DNA of 8,716 nucleotides from the NCBI GenBank assembly GCA_030627085.1, contig DAOUSS010000051.1, positions 1-8,716 of the forward strand, in the 5' to 3' direction. The notes beneath the pieces are model-generated. The model did no database searches. It saw nothing but the letters and a program-made list of their open reading frames with translations, and was not told the origin of the DNA. The position numbers and the translations under genes were made by a program. Of this stretch, positions 1-7,023 are shown one piece after another (position 1 is the stretch's first letter; every line of letters starts with the position of its first letter). This DNA comes from Candidatus Stahliibacteriota bacterium. Its GTDB lineage: Bacteria > Hydrothermota > UBA3073.

Positions 1-18
1 CAACAACGGATTGGAATT

Positions 19-84
19 AAGGCGTAAGCCTTTTATATAAAACCCTTACGGGTGAATTCTAAAATCCTTACGGATTAACTCCAG
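19..84. repeat. Three 22-bp tandem units, each a small hairpin with a TTAC/GTAA loop
   Basis: Three short perfect hairpins follow each other: AAGGC-GTAA-GCCTT (19-32), ACCC-TTAC-GGGT (42-53) and AATCC-TTAC-GGATT (63-76). Their centres lie at 25.5, 47.5 and 69.5, so the period is exactly 22 nt. The stem sequences differ but each stays self-complementary, while the loop is constant (GTAA on the + strand in the first, on the - strand in the other two). GUAA is a GNRA-type tetraloop in RNA. The fragment at 1-18 contains another ACGGATT like that at 70-76, so the array may begin upstream of the window. Function is unknown. No gene is visible in 1-167. Confidence 0.6.
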
Positions 85-126
85 ATTAAAGAAAAAAATT
101 AACAGGGACTTAAAGAGAAGTTTACA

Positions 127-145
127 GCACGAATTCAATTCGTGC
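127..145. repeat. Perfect 9-bp-arm inverted repeat upstream of the first gene
   Basis: GCACGAATT (127-135) and AATTCGTGC (137-145) are exact reverse complements around a single C at 136. The repeat ends 11 nt before the AGGAG ribosome-binding site at 157-161. It could be a protein-binding operator or a dispersed REP-like palindrome. It is a poor RNA hairpin at full length because the spacer is one base, although a shorter stem with a larger loop would form. No terminator-like T tract follows. Confidence 0.6.
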
Positions 146-167
146 CTACAAATGTCAGGAGAAAACA

Positions 168-995
168 ATGGAAGAGAAGTTGAATAAAATATTAGATAAG
201 ATAAAGGAGACAGAAAAGGGAATTAAGAGGTTACAAAAGACCTTGAAAAAATTATCGCGTCTTGCCCAAAACTCCCTTCAGAACATCTATAAAATAGAAC
301 CCCTGATACAGAATCTCGAAACGGTGATAAATGTGACAGAATTTAATAAGACAGGATCTCTTGAGATGATAAAGACACTAAAAGATGATATTGAGAAATT
401 GAAGGAGGATTTCCGATTTGATTTTTCAAAAAGACTTAACAAGGAACTGCAGAAGAACAGTATGAACCTTCATGGTAACCTGCCGATACTTTATTCTGGT
501 CTTTACAGGATAGAGGTCGATTTTATCGCCAAAAAGGTTAATATAATGTTCGGACCGGAAAAAATCGGAGGTTGTGCACTTTCACCTGAGGAGATAGTAA
601 ACAAATTGCAGAAGATTGACGGAGAGCTCAAAAAGAACTCTATGCCAGAGAGAGAGTTCATTGATAAACTGTTTCAGGGTTGGAGAAGGGCATCACTTTT
701 CTTACAAAAAGAGAGAGTACCCATTACCACTGTTTTGACTGAATTTGCTCTGCTTTTTCAAAAGAAGCAATTCTACGAAAACCCCACGAAAAGAAATTAC
801 AAAGAGTATCCACGACACCAATTTGCGTATGATATATACAGGTTGAGGGAGAAGGGTGTTAAAGAGGCACGTAGTAAAGAACTTCATCTTATAGCATCTA
901 CGTTTGATGCCACACGGAAGAGAATAGATTATATATGGATTCCTACAAACGAAAGAGGTGAGGGCGTAAATTACTCGTATATAACTTTCAGATAG
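168..995 (+). CDS. Hypothetical protein with N-terminal coiled coil
   Basis: A 275-residue protein that I do not recognise. The ATG at 168 is supported by AGGAG at 157-161 with 6 nt spacing. Residues 1 to about 105 are very rich in Lys, Glu, Leu and Ile with heptad-like spacing (two helical stretches, about 1-55 and 65-100), suggesting a coiled coil. The remainder is a mixed, basic, probably globular region. Its last ~60 residues (FAYDIYRLREKGV followed by a beta-strand-like end, YSYITFR) could be a small winged-helix-like fold, but that is a guess. No signal peptide or membrane segment is seen. The gene stands 36 nt before the glycosyltransferase start and may share its transcript. It is cytoplasmic by appearance; function cannot be assigned. 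Confidence 0.8.
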   Translation: MEEKLNKILDKIKETEKGIKRLQKTLKKLSRLAQNSLQNIYKIEPLIQNLETVINVTEFNKTGSLEMIKTLKDDIEKLKEDFRFDFSKRLNKELQKNSMNLHGNLPILYSGLYRIEVDFIAKKVNIMFGPEKIGGCALSPEEIVNKLQKIDGELKKNSMPEREFIDKLFQGWRRASLFLQKERVPITTVLTEFALLFQKKQFYENPTKRNYKEYPRHQFAYDIYRLREKGVKEARSKELHLIASTFDATRKRIDYIWIPTNERGEGVNYSYITFR

Positions 996-1031
996 AGCAG
1001 GGATTCTCTATTTCTCTTTTATTTGGTCTCT

Positions 1032-1904
1032 ATGCTGAGTATAGTGATAGTTACATACAATAGCGAAGACAATATTGGCGAATGCCTCAAATCCATATAT
1101 GAGAACACAAATTCTATACCTTACGAGATAATTCTTGTGGATAACCACTCTCAAGACAATACAGTGGGCGTGGTGAAAAGAGAATTCCCTGATGTGAGGG
1201 TAATCCGTAATTACGAGAATAAAAATTTCGCATATGCAACAAACCAAGCCATCAAACTGGCAAAAGGAATATTTATCATGCTGCTTAACCCGGATACGGT
1301 ATTGAAAAATAATGCAATAGAAAAACTATACTCCTTTCTGAGCGAAAGACCTGATGTCGGAGCTGTCGCGCCCAAACTTCTAAATCCCGATGGCTCTGTC
1401 CAGCAATCCTGCAGAGAGTTACCAACGCCCTTTAACCTGTTTACAGAGATTACAGGCCTATCCTTAATCACGAGCAGAACATCCAGATGGAAACTTCCAC
1501 AGTTTGATTATGAAAAAACACAGGAGGTTGACCAGCCAAGTGCTTCCGCCATTCTTGTAAAAGGGGACTTGATAAGGAAAATCGGGGGATTAGATGTAAA
1601 GTACCCATTGTATATAAATGACATTGAACTCTGCTACCAAATCAAGGAAAAGGGACTTAAGATATATTATTTAAAGGATGGGGAGATTTACCACACACGC
1701 GGAAGTTCAACAAGATTAGAAAAGTCGAAGTCCATACTCTACTGGCATTTTGGGATGATTAGATATCTGAAAGAACATTATCCCCGCCATCCTGTAATTC
1801 CTTTTTATACAATTATACTTTTGTGCGGGATGTTCTATAGGACTCTTCTCTGTAAAATTAAAGACTTATCTAATAAACAACCTTTAGGATTATATGCATA
1901 TTAA
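1032..1904 (+). CDS. Family 2 glycosyltransferase, rhamnosyltransferase-like (WbbL type)
   Basis: A GT-A fold glycosyltransferase of about 290 residues, probably adding a sugar from a nucleotide donor to a surface polysaccharide or lipid-linked glycan. It opens with the GT2 signature LSIVIVTYNSEDNI. Next come the nucleotide-binding Asp in LVDNHSQD (about D37), a DXD-equivalent NPDT (N86-P87-D88), the stretch APKLLNPDGSVQQS, and an acceptor/base motif NDIELC (D197, E199) followed by IYHTRGSS. This order matches the WbbL/rhamnosyltransferase subgroup. A hydrophobic segment at about 257-272 may tether the C terminus to the membrane. The ATG at 1032 places the motif at residue 3; a TTG at 1023 is possible, and neither has a clear Shine-Dalgarno. 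Its end overlaps the next gene by 11 nt, implying coupling. The family is clear; donor and acceptor cannot be read from sequence. Confidence 0.9.
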   Translation: MLSIVIVTYNSEDNIGECLKSIYENTNSIPYEIILVDNHSQDNTVGVVKREFPDVRVIRNYENKNFAYATNQAIKLAKGIFIMLLNPDTVLKNNAIEKLYSFLSERPDVGAVAPKLLNPDGSVQQSCRELPTPFNLFTEITGLSLITSRTSRWKLPQFDYEKTQEVDQPSASAILVKGDLIRKIGGLDVKYPLYINDIELCYQIKEKGLKIYYLKDGEIYHTRGSSTRLEKSKSILYWHFGMIRYLKEHYPRHPVIPFYTIILLCGMFYRTLLCKIKDLSNKQPLGLYAY

Positions 1905-3795
1905 TTGGATTTCTATATCAATCTTTTTATTTATTGCCTGTGCAAGACAGGTGTTTGTGGATTATGGCAAGATAGAAAGATTGATTGAACTGAGGGAGTA
2001 TAATGAGGCGATAGGTCGTTTGGCGGAGATCTCTCCGGATGATACACTCCTTGCAAGGCTTTACATACTCGCTGGCAGATACGACGAGGCGTTGTCCTGT
2101 GCACTGTCACCTTATCAGTCTGGCTGGATATATCAGAAACTCGGAATGTACGAGGATGCAATTCGCAGTTATATGGATGCTGATGATATCCTGTATGAAA
2201 ATGCAATGTATAACTGCGGTATATGTGCGAGTGAGGCAGGAGATACAGCAGGTGCCATTGTCTATTTTAAGAAAGCAGGGGACTTTGCAGATGCGAAAAG
2301 GATGCTTGCTTTATCATATGAGGCAGAGAAGAATTACATAGGGGCATTGTCAATATGGAAGGAGTTGCGTGGTGCAGAAGCATTATATCATAGAGCAGAG
2401 ATATATAATCTTGTGGAAAAATCCGGGGAATCTCTGTATCAAGAACTTCTGAAGAATTATCCAGAATCTTCTTATGCCCTGATGGCTCTTGACAAAGTTA
2501 GTGTTCCACAAGAGGTAATAGTAAATGTGCTGTATGAGAACAAAAAATATAGCGAAGCACTGAAATATGTCTCCAGAAAAGACCACAGGATGCGGGCACT
2601 CTGTTTTGAAGGTATGGGCAGATACACAGATGCTGCAGATGAATACAGAAGTACAAAGGACCACTTAAATACCGGAAAATGCCTGGAAAAAGCAGGGTTT
2701 CCTGCCAGGGCGTTAGAAGAATACCGCTCTTCAGAGAGCGATGAGGGATATTTCAGGGCAGGAGTCTTGTATGAGAAGATAGGAAGAAAAAGGGATGCAA
2801 TAGACGCGTACAGTAAGGCGGGTTCGTCTTTCAAAAAGACGGCCAATCTTCGGAGCGGTCTTTTGTGCCTTGACGAAGGCAAAACAAATCTGTCAAAGAA
2901 ATGCTTTGAGCGTACATTTCCTGTACCGGGCAATTACTGGCTTGCAAAGATTACAGGTCTGTCTTCATACAGGTCTTATGTTCTGAGTGAATCTCCCCTA
3001 TCCTATTATGCTTATCTACTCGATGGAAAACTGAAGATTTCTAAAAGTAATCCGGAGGAATGGATAGCATCCTTTTGTGATACAGTCTATTCAATATCAC
3101 ACAAGGATAGCATAAGACTTTTGAAAGGTAAATTGCTTCTTGGATACAGTATAACAGAAGAGGCAAAACAAGAACTCTCCTTAATTAAAGAGGATAATTC
3201 CCTCTTCAGATACAGACTCGCTCTTCTGGCATATAACGGGGGACTGGATGTACTTGCTCTCTACTGGGCAAAAAAAATAATCGATAAGGGGTGTCCTCCC
3301 TTCCCTTACAAGATACTGACCATCGCATATCCATTGAGCTTTCTTCCAACAGTCATGGAGTATGCAGAAATGGATCCGTTCCTCTTTATGGCACTTGTCA
3401 GAGAGGAAAGTCATTTCTATCCGATAGCGGTCTCTCCATCCAATGCCATAGGTTTGACACAGGTAATTCCCTCAACAGGCAAAGGGATAGCAAGGGAACT
3501 TGGAATAAAACAGTTTGATCCCGAATCTCTTAAAGACCCTAATACAAGCATAAGATTTGGTATACATTATTTCAACTACTGTCTGAAGAGATTTAACGGA
3601 GTTGCAGAGTATGCTCTTGCTGCATATAATGGTGGACCTACAAGGGCTGGAAAGTGGGAAAAAGACTGCCTTGAGGACGAATGGGTAGAGCGAATACCAC
3701 GCACAGAGACGCGTTTGTATGTGAAAAAGGTTATGGGGTCCTATTATGCATACAAGCAACTCTATGGAGACGCGTTGGAGTTGGGGAACCAATAA
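1894..3795 (+). CDS. TPR-rich lytic murein transglycosylase (Slt type, GH23), possible lipoprotein
   Basis: A 633-residue Slt70-like enzyme expected to cleave the MurNAc-GlcNAc bond of peptidoglycan with formation of 1,6-anhydro-MurNAc, acting in the periplasm. The N terminus is a short hydrophobic signal ending IFLFIAC, with Cys16 in a weak lipobox, so it may be a lipoprotein. Residues about 20-330 are helical TPR-like repeats (for example GRYDEAL, GMYEDAIRSY, GRKRDAIDAYSKAG), matching the superhelical scaffold of the family. The SLT domain spans about 490-615: ALVREESH with catalytic Glu505 in the ES motif, then SPSNAIGLTQVIPSTG, GIHYFNYCL, ALAAYNGGP (about 575-582) and IPRTETRLYVKKV (from 601). 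All family motifs are intact. The start overlaps the glycosyltransferase end, with AGGA at 1886-1889. The stop overlaps the protease start (TAATG). Confidence 0.93.
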   Translation: MHINWISISIFLFIACARQVFVDYGKIERLIELREYNEAIGRLAEISPDDTLLARLYILAGRYDEALSCALSPYQSGWIYQKLGMYEDAIRSYMDADDILYENAMYNCGICASEAGDTAGAIVYFKKAGDFADAKRMLALSYEAEKNYIGALSIWKELRGAEALYHRAEIYNLVEKSGESLYQELLKNYPESSYALMALDKVSVPQEVIVNVLYENKKYSEALKYVSRKDHRMRALCFEGMGRYTDAADEYRSTKDHLNTGKCLEKAGFPARALEEYRSSESDEGYFRAGVLYEKIGRKRDAIDAYSKAGSSFKKTANLRSGLLCLDEGKTNLSKKCFERTFPVPGNYWLAKITGLSSYRSYVLSESPLSYYAYLLDGKLKISKSNPEEWIASFCDTVYSISHKDSIRLLKGKLLLGYSITEEAKQELSLIKEDNSLFRYRLALLAYNGGLDVLALYWAKKIIDKGCPPFPYKILTIAYPLSFLPTVMEYAEMDPFLFMALVREESHFYPIAVSPSNAIGLTQVIPSTGKGIARELGIKQFDPESLKDPNTSIRFGIHYFNYCLKRFNGVAEYALAAYNGGPTRAGKWEKDCLEDEWVERIPRTETRLYVKKVMGSYYAYKQLYGDALELGNQ

Positions 3796-5579
3796 TGAAC
3801 GCAGATGGGGATACGGCCATGGGAAATTTTATGGTTTTTTTGATAACAATGCTTTTATTCTCTTACCTTCCACAGGAGAAGGTATGGGTCTATTTTACGG
3901 ACAAAGGAATCAGGACTGACGAAGAGAGAAAAGAAGCATTAAAAAGAGCGAAAGAGGGTCTATCAGAAAGGGCGTTCAAAAGAAGACTTATGACAAGATC
4001 GTCTGAAAATGCAGTCGATTACTCGGATATGCCTGTATATGAGCAATATATAAGGGAAATTGAGGCAAAGGGAGGTAGATTTTGTGTGGCATCAAAATGG
4101 CTTAATGCAGGCACCTTTGTTATTCCGTCTCATAAAAAAAACGAAATAATTGACCTTCCGTTTGTTAAAAAGATGAACCCTGTAAGAAAATTTGGTGCAA
4201 GAATCACAGAAGAGAAAAAGGGGATAGATTATGGGGAAGGCGAAGCACAGATAAAACTTCTTGGCCTTGATAAAGTGCATTCCAAGGGGTATATTGGTAA
4301 AGGAATATTTATAGGGATACTTGACACAGGGTACAAAAAAGACCTCCATCCTGCCCTGAAAGATATTAACATAATCGCTGAGCATGATTTCATATCCAAT
4401 GATTCACTTGCAAAATACGACGAGAATGATACGATAGATATGAGGAACAGATACCAGATAAACCATGGCTCCCACATGCTATCCCTTATGGGTGCAAGGG
4501 CAACAGGACAACTGGTGGGGGCAGCCTTTGGTGCGGATTTTGCGATTGCAAGAACAGAACTGGTGTACAGGTTACTAAACGACGATAGGGACATTATTAC
4601 AGAAGAGGATTGGTGGATCGCAGGAGTTGAGTTTCTTGATTCTGTTGGTGTGGATATCATCTCTTCATCGCTTGGATATAAAGAATGGTTTGATAGCACA
4701 AACTACAGGTATGAAGATATGGATGGAAATACAACACCAATGAGTATTGTTGCCAGTATGTGTATTAGTAAGAATATACTTCTCGTCAACGCTATGGGCA
4801 ATATAAAAAATTCTGCCAGACCTGACACCTGCATAAAGGCACCTGCAGATGCTGATTCTATAATCGCCTGCGGTGGCGTTGATGAAAATGGAAACTGGTA
4901 TTGGCAGGGGAACTCGGGCAGTGCAATCGGCCCGCCATATGACCAGATAGGGCTCGAAGAGCGAACAAGATGGAAGCCCGATGTATGCGGACCGTGGTTT
5001 GGGTATGTGGCTAATCCTTGGTGGAGGCCGGGTGACGAGACCAATAGACCCTATTCTGCGACAGGAGGGACATCGTGTGCCACCGCAATGGTGGCTGGTG
5101 CAGCCGCCTGTATACTTTCGGGACACAGGAAGGATGGAGAGGGATGGAGCGCAAGGAAATTGAGAGATGTGGTACTTAAAACTGCGTCTCAGTCCGAGAA
5201 TCCTGACGATACATTGGGATATGGCATACTAAATGCGTATAAGGCATTATACTATGAGAAACCTTTGGTCTTTCCTTCTCCTTTTGAGGAAGACAGAATT
5301 TTATACTCGTTTCCAAACCCATTTATTCCCGGTGATGGTCGACCTTTACAGATATATTACAGGCTGGTGAACAACACCTCCGTTATGAATGTTTATATTT
5401 TTACGCTCTCTGGCAGATTGGTCAAGGAACTCAAAAAATATAATGTTGCACTTGGTAATGGCTATATTGAGTGGGATGGTAAAGATGAAGGGAGAAACCC
5501 TGTTGCAAGCGGAATATATATATGTCTTCTTGAAACAGGAACAGGGAAATCAGTCGGCAAGATCGCCGTTGTACGATAG
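3795..5579 (+). CDS. Secreted subtilisin-like S8 serine peptidase with C-terminal T9SS/FlgD-Ig-like sorting domain
   Basis: A 594-residue exported protease. The ATG at 3795 overlaps the preceding stop (TAATG) and has GGGGA upstream; an ATG at 3819 would also leave the hydrophobic signal (FMVFLITMLLFSYL). A propeptide-like region (about 25-155) precedes the subtilase domain. The full catalytic set is present: Asp177 in GILDTG, His224 in HGSHMLS, oxyanion Asn336 in AMGN and Ser427 in GGTSCATAMVAGAAA. The last ~90 residues (from PNPF, 507-510) form a beta domain with IYYRL, VYIFTLSGRLVKEL, WDGKDEGRNPVASGIYICLL and a terminal GKIAVVR. This pattern is that of FlgD-Ig/Por-secretion-tail domains, which in Bacteroidota direct cargo through T9SS to the cell surface. 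Upstream in-frame codons (from 3681) lie inside the transglycosylase and are unlikely to be used. T9SS export is inferred; the catalytic assignment is firm. Confidence 0.93.
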   Translation: MNADGDTAMGNFMVFLITMLLFSYLPQEKVWVYFTDKGIRTDEERKEALKRAKEGLSERAFKRRLMTRSSENAVDYSDMPVYEQYIREIEAKGGRFCVASKWLNAGTFVIPSHKKNEIIDLPFVKKMNPVRKFGARITEEKKGIDYGEGEAQIKLLGLDKVHSKGYIGKGIFIGILDTGYKKDLHPALKDINIIAEHDFISNDSLAKYDENDTIDMRNRYQINHGSHMLSLMGARATGQLVGAAFGADFAIARTELVYRLLNDDRDIITEEDWWIAGVEFLDSVGVDIISSSLGYKEWFDSTNYRYEDMDGNTTPMSIVASMCISKNILLVNAMGNIKNSARPDTCIKAPADADSIIACGGVDENGNWYWQGNSGSAIGPPYDQIGLEERTRWKPDVCGPWFGYVANPWWRPGDETNRPYSATGGTSCATAMVAGAAACILSGHRKDGEGWSARKLRDVVLKTASQSENPDDTLGYGILNAYKALYYEKPLVFPSPFEEDRILYSFPNPFIPGDGRPLQIYYRLVNNTSVMNVYIFTLSGRLVKELKKYNVALGNGYIEWDGKDEGRNPVASGIYICLLETGTGKSVGKIAVVR

Positions 5580-5592
5580 TCAATTGCTATCG
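5574..5592 (+). other. Weak hairpin spanning the protease stop codon
   Basis: CGATAG (5574-5579, containing the TAG stop) is the exact reverse complement of CTATCG (5587-5592) across a 7-nt loop. The stem is short and no T tract follows, so it is not a convincing intrinsic terminator. It may be chance or a weak RNA 3'-end structure. Confidence 0.25.
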
Positions 5593-5611
5593 CTCATTGC
5601 AAAAATCAAAA

Positions 5612-5747
5612 TGCAAAATGATAAGGAAATGACCAATGACAAAATAATTACAGACCACAGACTACAGACAGAAGACAGAATACCTAATGACTATTGACTA
5701 ATGCCCAATGCCTAATGCCTATTGCACTTTGTAATTTTCATTTTGCA
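5612..5747. repeat. 10-bp inverted repeat bracketing the heptamer array
   Basis: TGCAAAATGA (5612-5621) is the exact reverse complement of TCATTTTGCA (5738-5747). A nearby copy ATTGCAAAA (5596-5604) also pairs with TTTTGCAAT (5741-5749). The two arms enclose nearly the whole heptamer array, giving the spacer a MITE-like or long-hairpin layout. The arms are AT-rich and short, so chance cannot be excluded. No target-site duplication was recognised. Confidence 0.4.
5627..5726. repeat. Degenerate heptanucleotide tandem repeat array
   Basis: The spacer between the protease and kinase reads as 7-base units. AAATGAC and CAATGAC fill 5627-5640. After a 9-base break, eleven contiguous units run from 5650 to 5726: ACAGACC, ACAGACT, ACAGACA, GAAGACA, GAATACC, TAATGAC, TATTGAC, TAATGCC, CAATGCC, TAATGCC, TATTGCA. 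The array slides from an ACAGAC type to a TAATGMC type. It resembles the heptameric short tandem repeats described in cyanobacteria, but the neighbouring genes are not cyanobacterial. No gene, promoter or clear ribosome-binding site is seen in 5580-5760. Confidence 0.7.
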
Positions 5748-5760
5748 ATATTGTTGTGAT

Positions 5761-6852
5761 ATGTATTCGACCCTGAAAAATTATTTCATACTTGCACTAA
5801 TCCTTATACTCGTCGGTTTTGTGATGTATTCCGAGTATATGATGAACCAACTGGAGAAAGAGACCGAAACAGTCTCAAGGATATACGGGAGGTTTATAGG
5901 AAGTGCTGGAAGCGAGGATACTGAACTCAATATAATCTTTGATGAGGTGGTCCAAAAAATAAAATTCCCTGTTGTGGTGGTAGATACCGCAGGAAAGATA
6001 GTAGCATCCACAAATATAGAACCGGGCAAGGAAAAAGAAGCAATTCCAGGACTTGCAAGGACGCACCAGCCTATAAAGGTAGAATACAACAACATTCCAT
6101 TATGTACAGTTTACTATGGTGATACAAAGGCAAGGTCCTTTCTGAAATGGGCTCCATACTTGCAAATTTCCCTTGCGATCCTTCTGCTTGCAATAGGAAC
6201 ACTGTGGTTCCGAGGCGCAAAAAAAACGGAGGAGAGTATGATATGGGCAGGTATAGCAAAAGAGACTGCCCATCAACTTGGAACTCCGCTTTCCTCCCTG
6301 ATGGCATGGATCGAGTATATAAAGGACAAGAAGATTAAAGAAGAAATGACAAAGGATATAGAGCGGTTGGAAGAGGTAAGCGAAAGATTTTCAAGGATTG
6401 GTTCCGTCTCGTTTAAGAGTAGCAATATAAACAGCATCCTCACTAATAGCATTAGCTATGTCAAAAAAAGAATTCCCCATTTTGAAAATAAGGTAACCAT
6501 AAATGAGGATTACGGGAAAATCCCACATCCAAAGATAGATGATGGACTTCTTTCATGGGCGGTGGAAAATATTCTGAAAAATGCTGTAGATGCGGGCGGC
6601 ACACAAATTGATGTAAAATCAGAAAGGTACGGTAAATATATCCGAATATCTATAAAGGATAATGGCAAAGGCATAAAGAAGAAGGACATAAGACGCATAT
6701 TTGATGCAGGATTTTCCACAAAAGAATACGGGTGGGGAATGGGATTATCTCTTACCAAAAGAATAGTGGACCTCCATAAGGGAAAAGTAATCTGTGTTTC
6801 AAGGGAGGGCAATGGAACCACATTTGTAATCTATCTGCCCATCGATAGATAA
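5761..6852 (+). CDS. Two-TM sensor histidine kinase, probable partner of PorX
   Basis: A 363-residue membrane kinase that should autophosphorylate on His171 and pass phosphate to a response regulator. TM1 is about residues 8-24 and TM2 about 133-150. The ~105 residues between them form a small extracytoplasmic sensor, containing FPVVVVDTAGKIVAS, which is PAS/Cache-like. No HAMP domain is evident. The H box is KETAHQLGTPLSSLMAW, with LGTP in place of the commoner E(I/L)xNPL; this variant is frequent in Bacteroidota kinases. The ATPase region has the N box (ENILKNAVDA, Asn274), G1 (DNGKGI), an F box (IFDAGFST) and G2 (GWGMGLSL). I place the start at ATG 5761, just before TM1. A TTG at 5722 would extend into the repeat array and is unlikely. 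No strong Shine-Dalgarno is visible. Position before porX suggests a cognate pair like PorY-PorX; identity with PorY is not proven. Confidence 0.9.
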   Translation: MYSTLKNYFILALILILVGFVMYSEYMMNQLEKETETVSRIYGRFIGSAGSEDTELNIIFDEVVQKIKFPVVVVDTAGKIVASTNIEPGKEKEAIPGLARTHQPIKVEYNNIPLCTVYYGDTKARSFLKWAPYLQISLAILLLAIGTLWFRGAKKTEESMIWAGIAKETAHQLGTPLSSLMAWIEYIKDKKIKEEMTKDIERLEEVSERFSRIGSVSFKSSNINSILTNSISYVKKRIPHFENKVTINEDYGKIPHPKIDDGLLSWAVENILKNAVDAGGTQIDVKSERYGKYIRISIKDNGKGIKKKDIRRIFDAGFSTKEYGWGMGLSLTKRIVDLHKGKVICVSREGNGTTFVIYLPIDR

Positions 6853-6879
6853 TCTCAAAATATAGCTTATGAAACCACA

Positions 6880-7000
6880 AGATTATCACGAGATTATCAC
6901 AAGAGTAGAAAGTTGACTGGTTTAATAGAATCTAACAAACTATCTAACTAACAGACTAACTCCTTATACAATCTGTGAACATCTGTGACCATCTGTGGTT
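6880..7000. repeat. Spacer built of three successive short tandem repeats (11, 8 and 10 bp)
   Basis: The kinase-porX spacer (6853-7023) holds AGATTATCAC twice (6880-6889 and 6891-6900, period 11). Next come four 8-base units beginning CTA (CTAACAAA, CTATCTAA, CTAACAGA, CTAACTCC; 6932-6963), then three exact-register 10-base units, ATCTGTGAAC, ATCTGTGACC and ATCTGTGGTT (6971-7000). The last block resembles ATCTGTG-type intergenic repeats I have seen in other bacterial genomes; this is from memory. TTGACT at 6913-6918 looks like a -35 box, but no -10 box lies at the right distance. No coding sequence is seen here. Confidence 0.65.
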
Positions 7001-7006
7001 AACTTG

Positions 7007-7018
7007 TATCTTAAGATA
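7007..7018. promoter_or_regulatory. 12-bp palindrome directly upstream of porX
   Basis: TATCTTAAGATA is a perfect palindrome ending 5 nt before the ATG at 7024, so it covers the place where the ribosome-binding site should be. No better Shine-Dalgarno than the weak TAAGA inside it is present. It might bind a dimeric regulator or lower translation by occluding the start, but at 12 AT-rich bases chance is a real alternative. Confidence 0.3.
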
Positions 7019-7023
7019 ATATT

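Noticed and set aside
19..84. CRISPR array
   Set aside because: Units are 22 bp with variable stems and no repeat-spacer alternation, and no cas gene is present.
3681..3794. In-frame extension of the protease upstream to an ATG at 3681
   Set aside because: It lies inside the transglycosylase coding sequence, adds a hydrophilic stretch ahead of the hydrophobic signal, and the TAATG overlap at 3795 is a better start.
5389..5697. 102-codon open frame running from the protease 3' end into the heptamer spacer
   Set aside because: It overlaps the protease domain in another frame and its tail is repeat sequence (period 7 is not a multiple of 3, giving drifting codons), with no protein-like composition.
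5722..5760. TTG start adding 13 residues to the kinase
   Set aside because: The extension is translated repeat DNA and the ATG at 5761 sits just before the first membrane segment.
6829..6850. ATCTATC/GATAGAT hairpin at the kinase stop as a terminator
   Set aside because: Seven AT-rich pairs with an 8-nt loop and no T tract; too weak to call.
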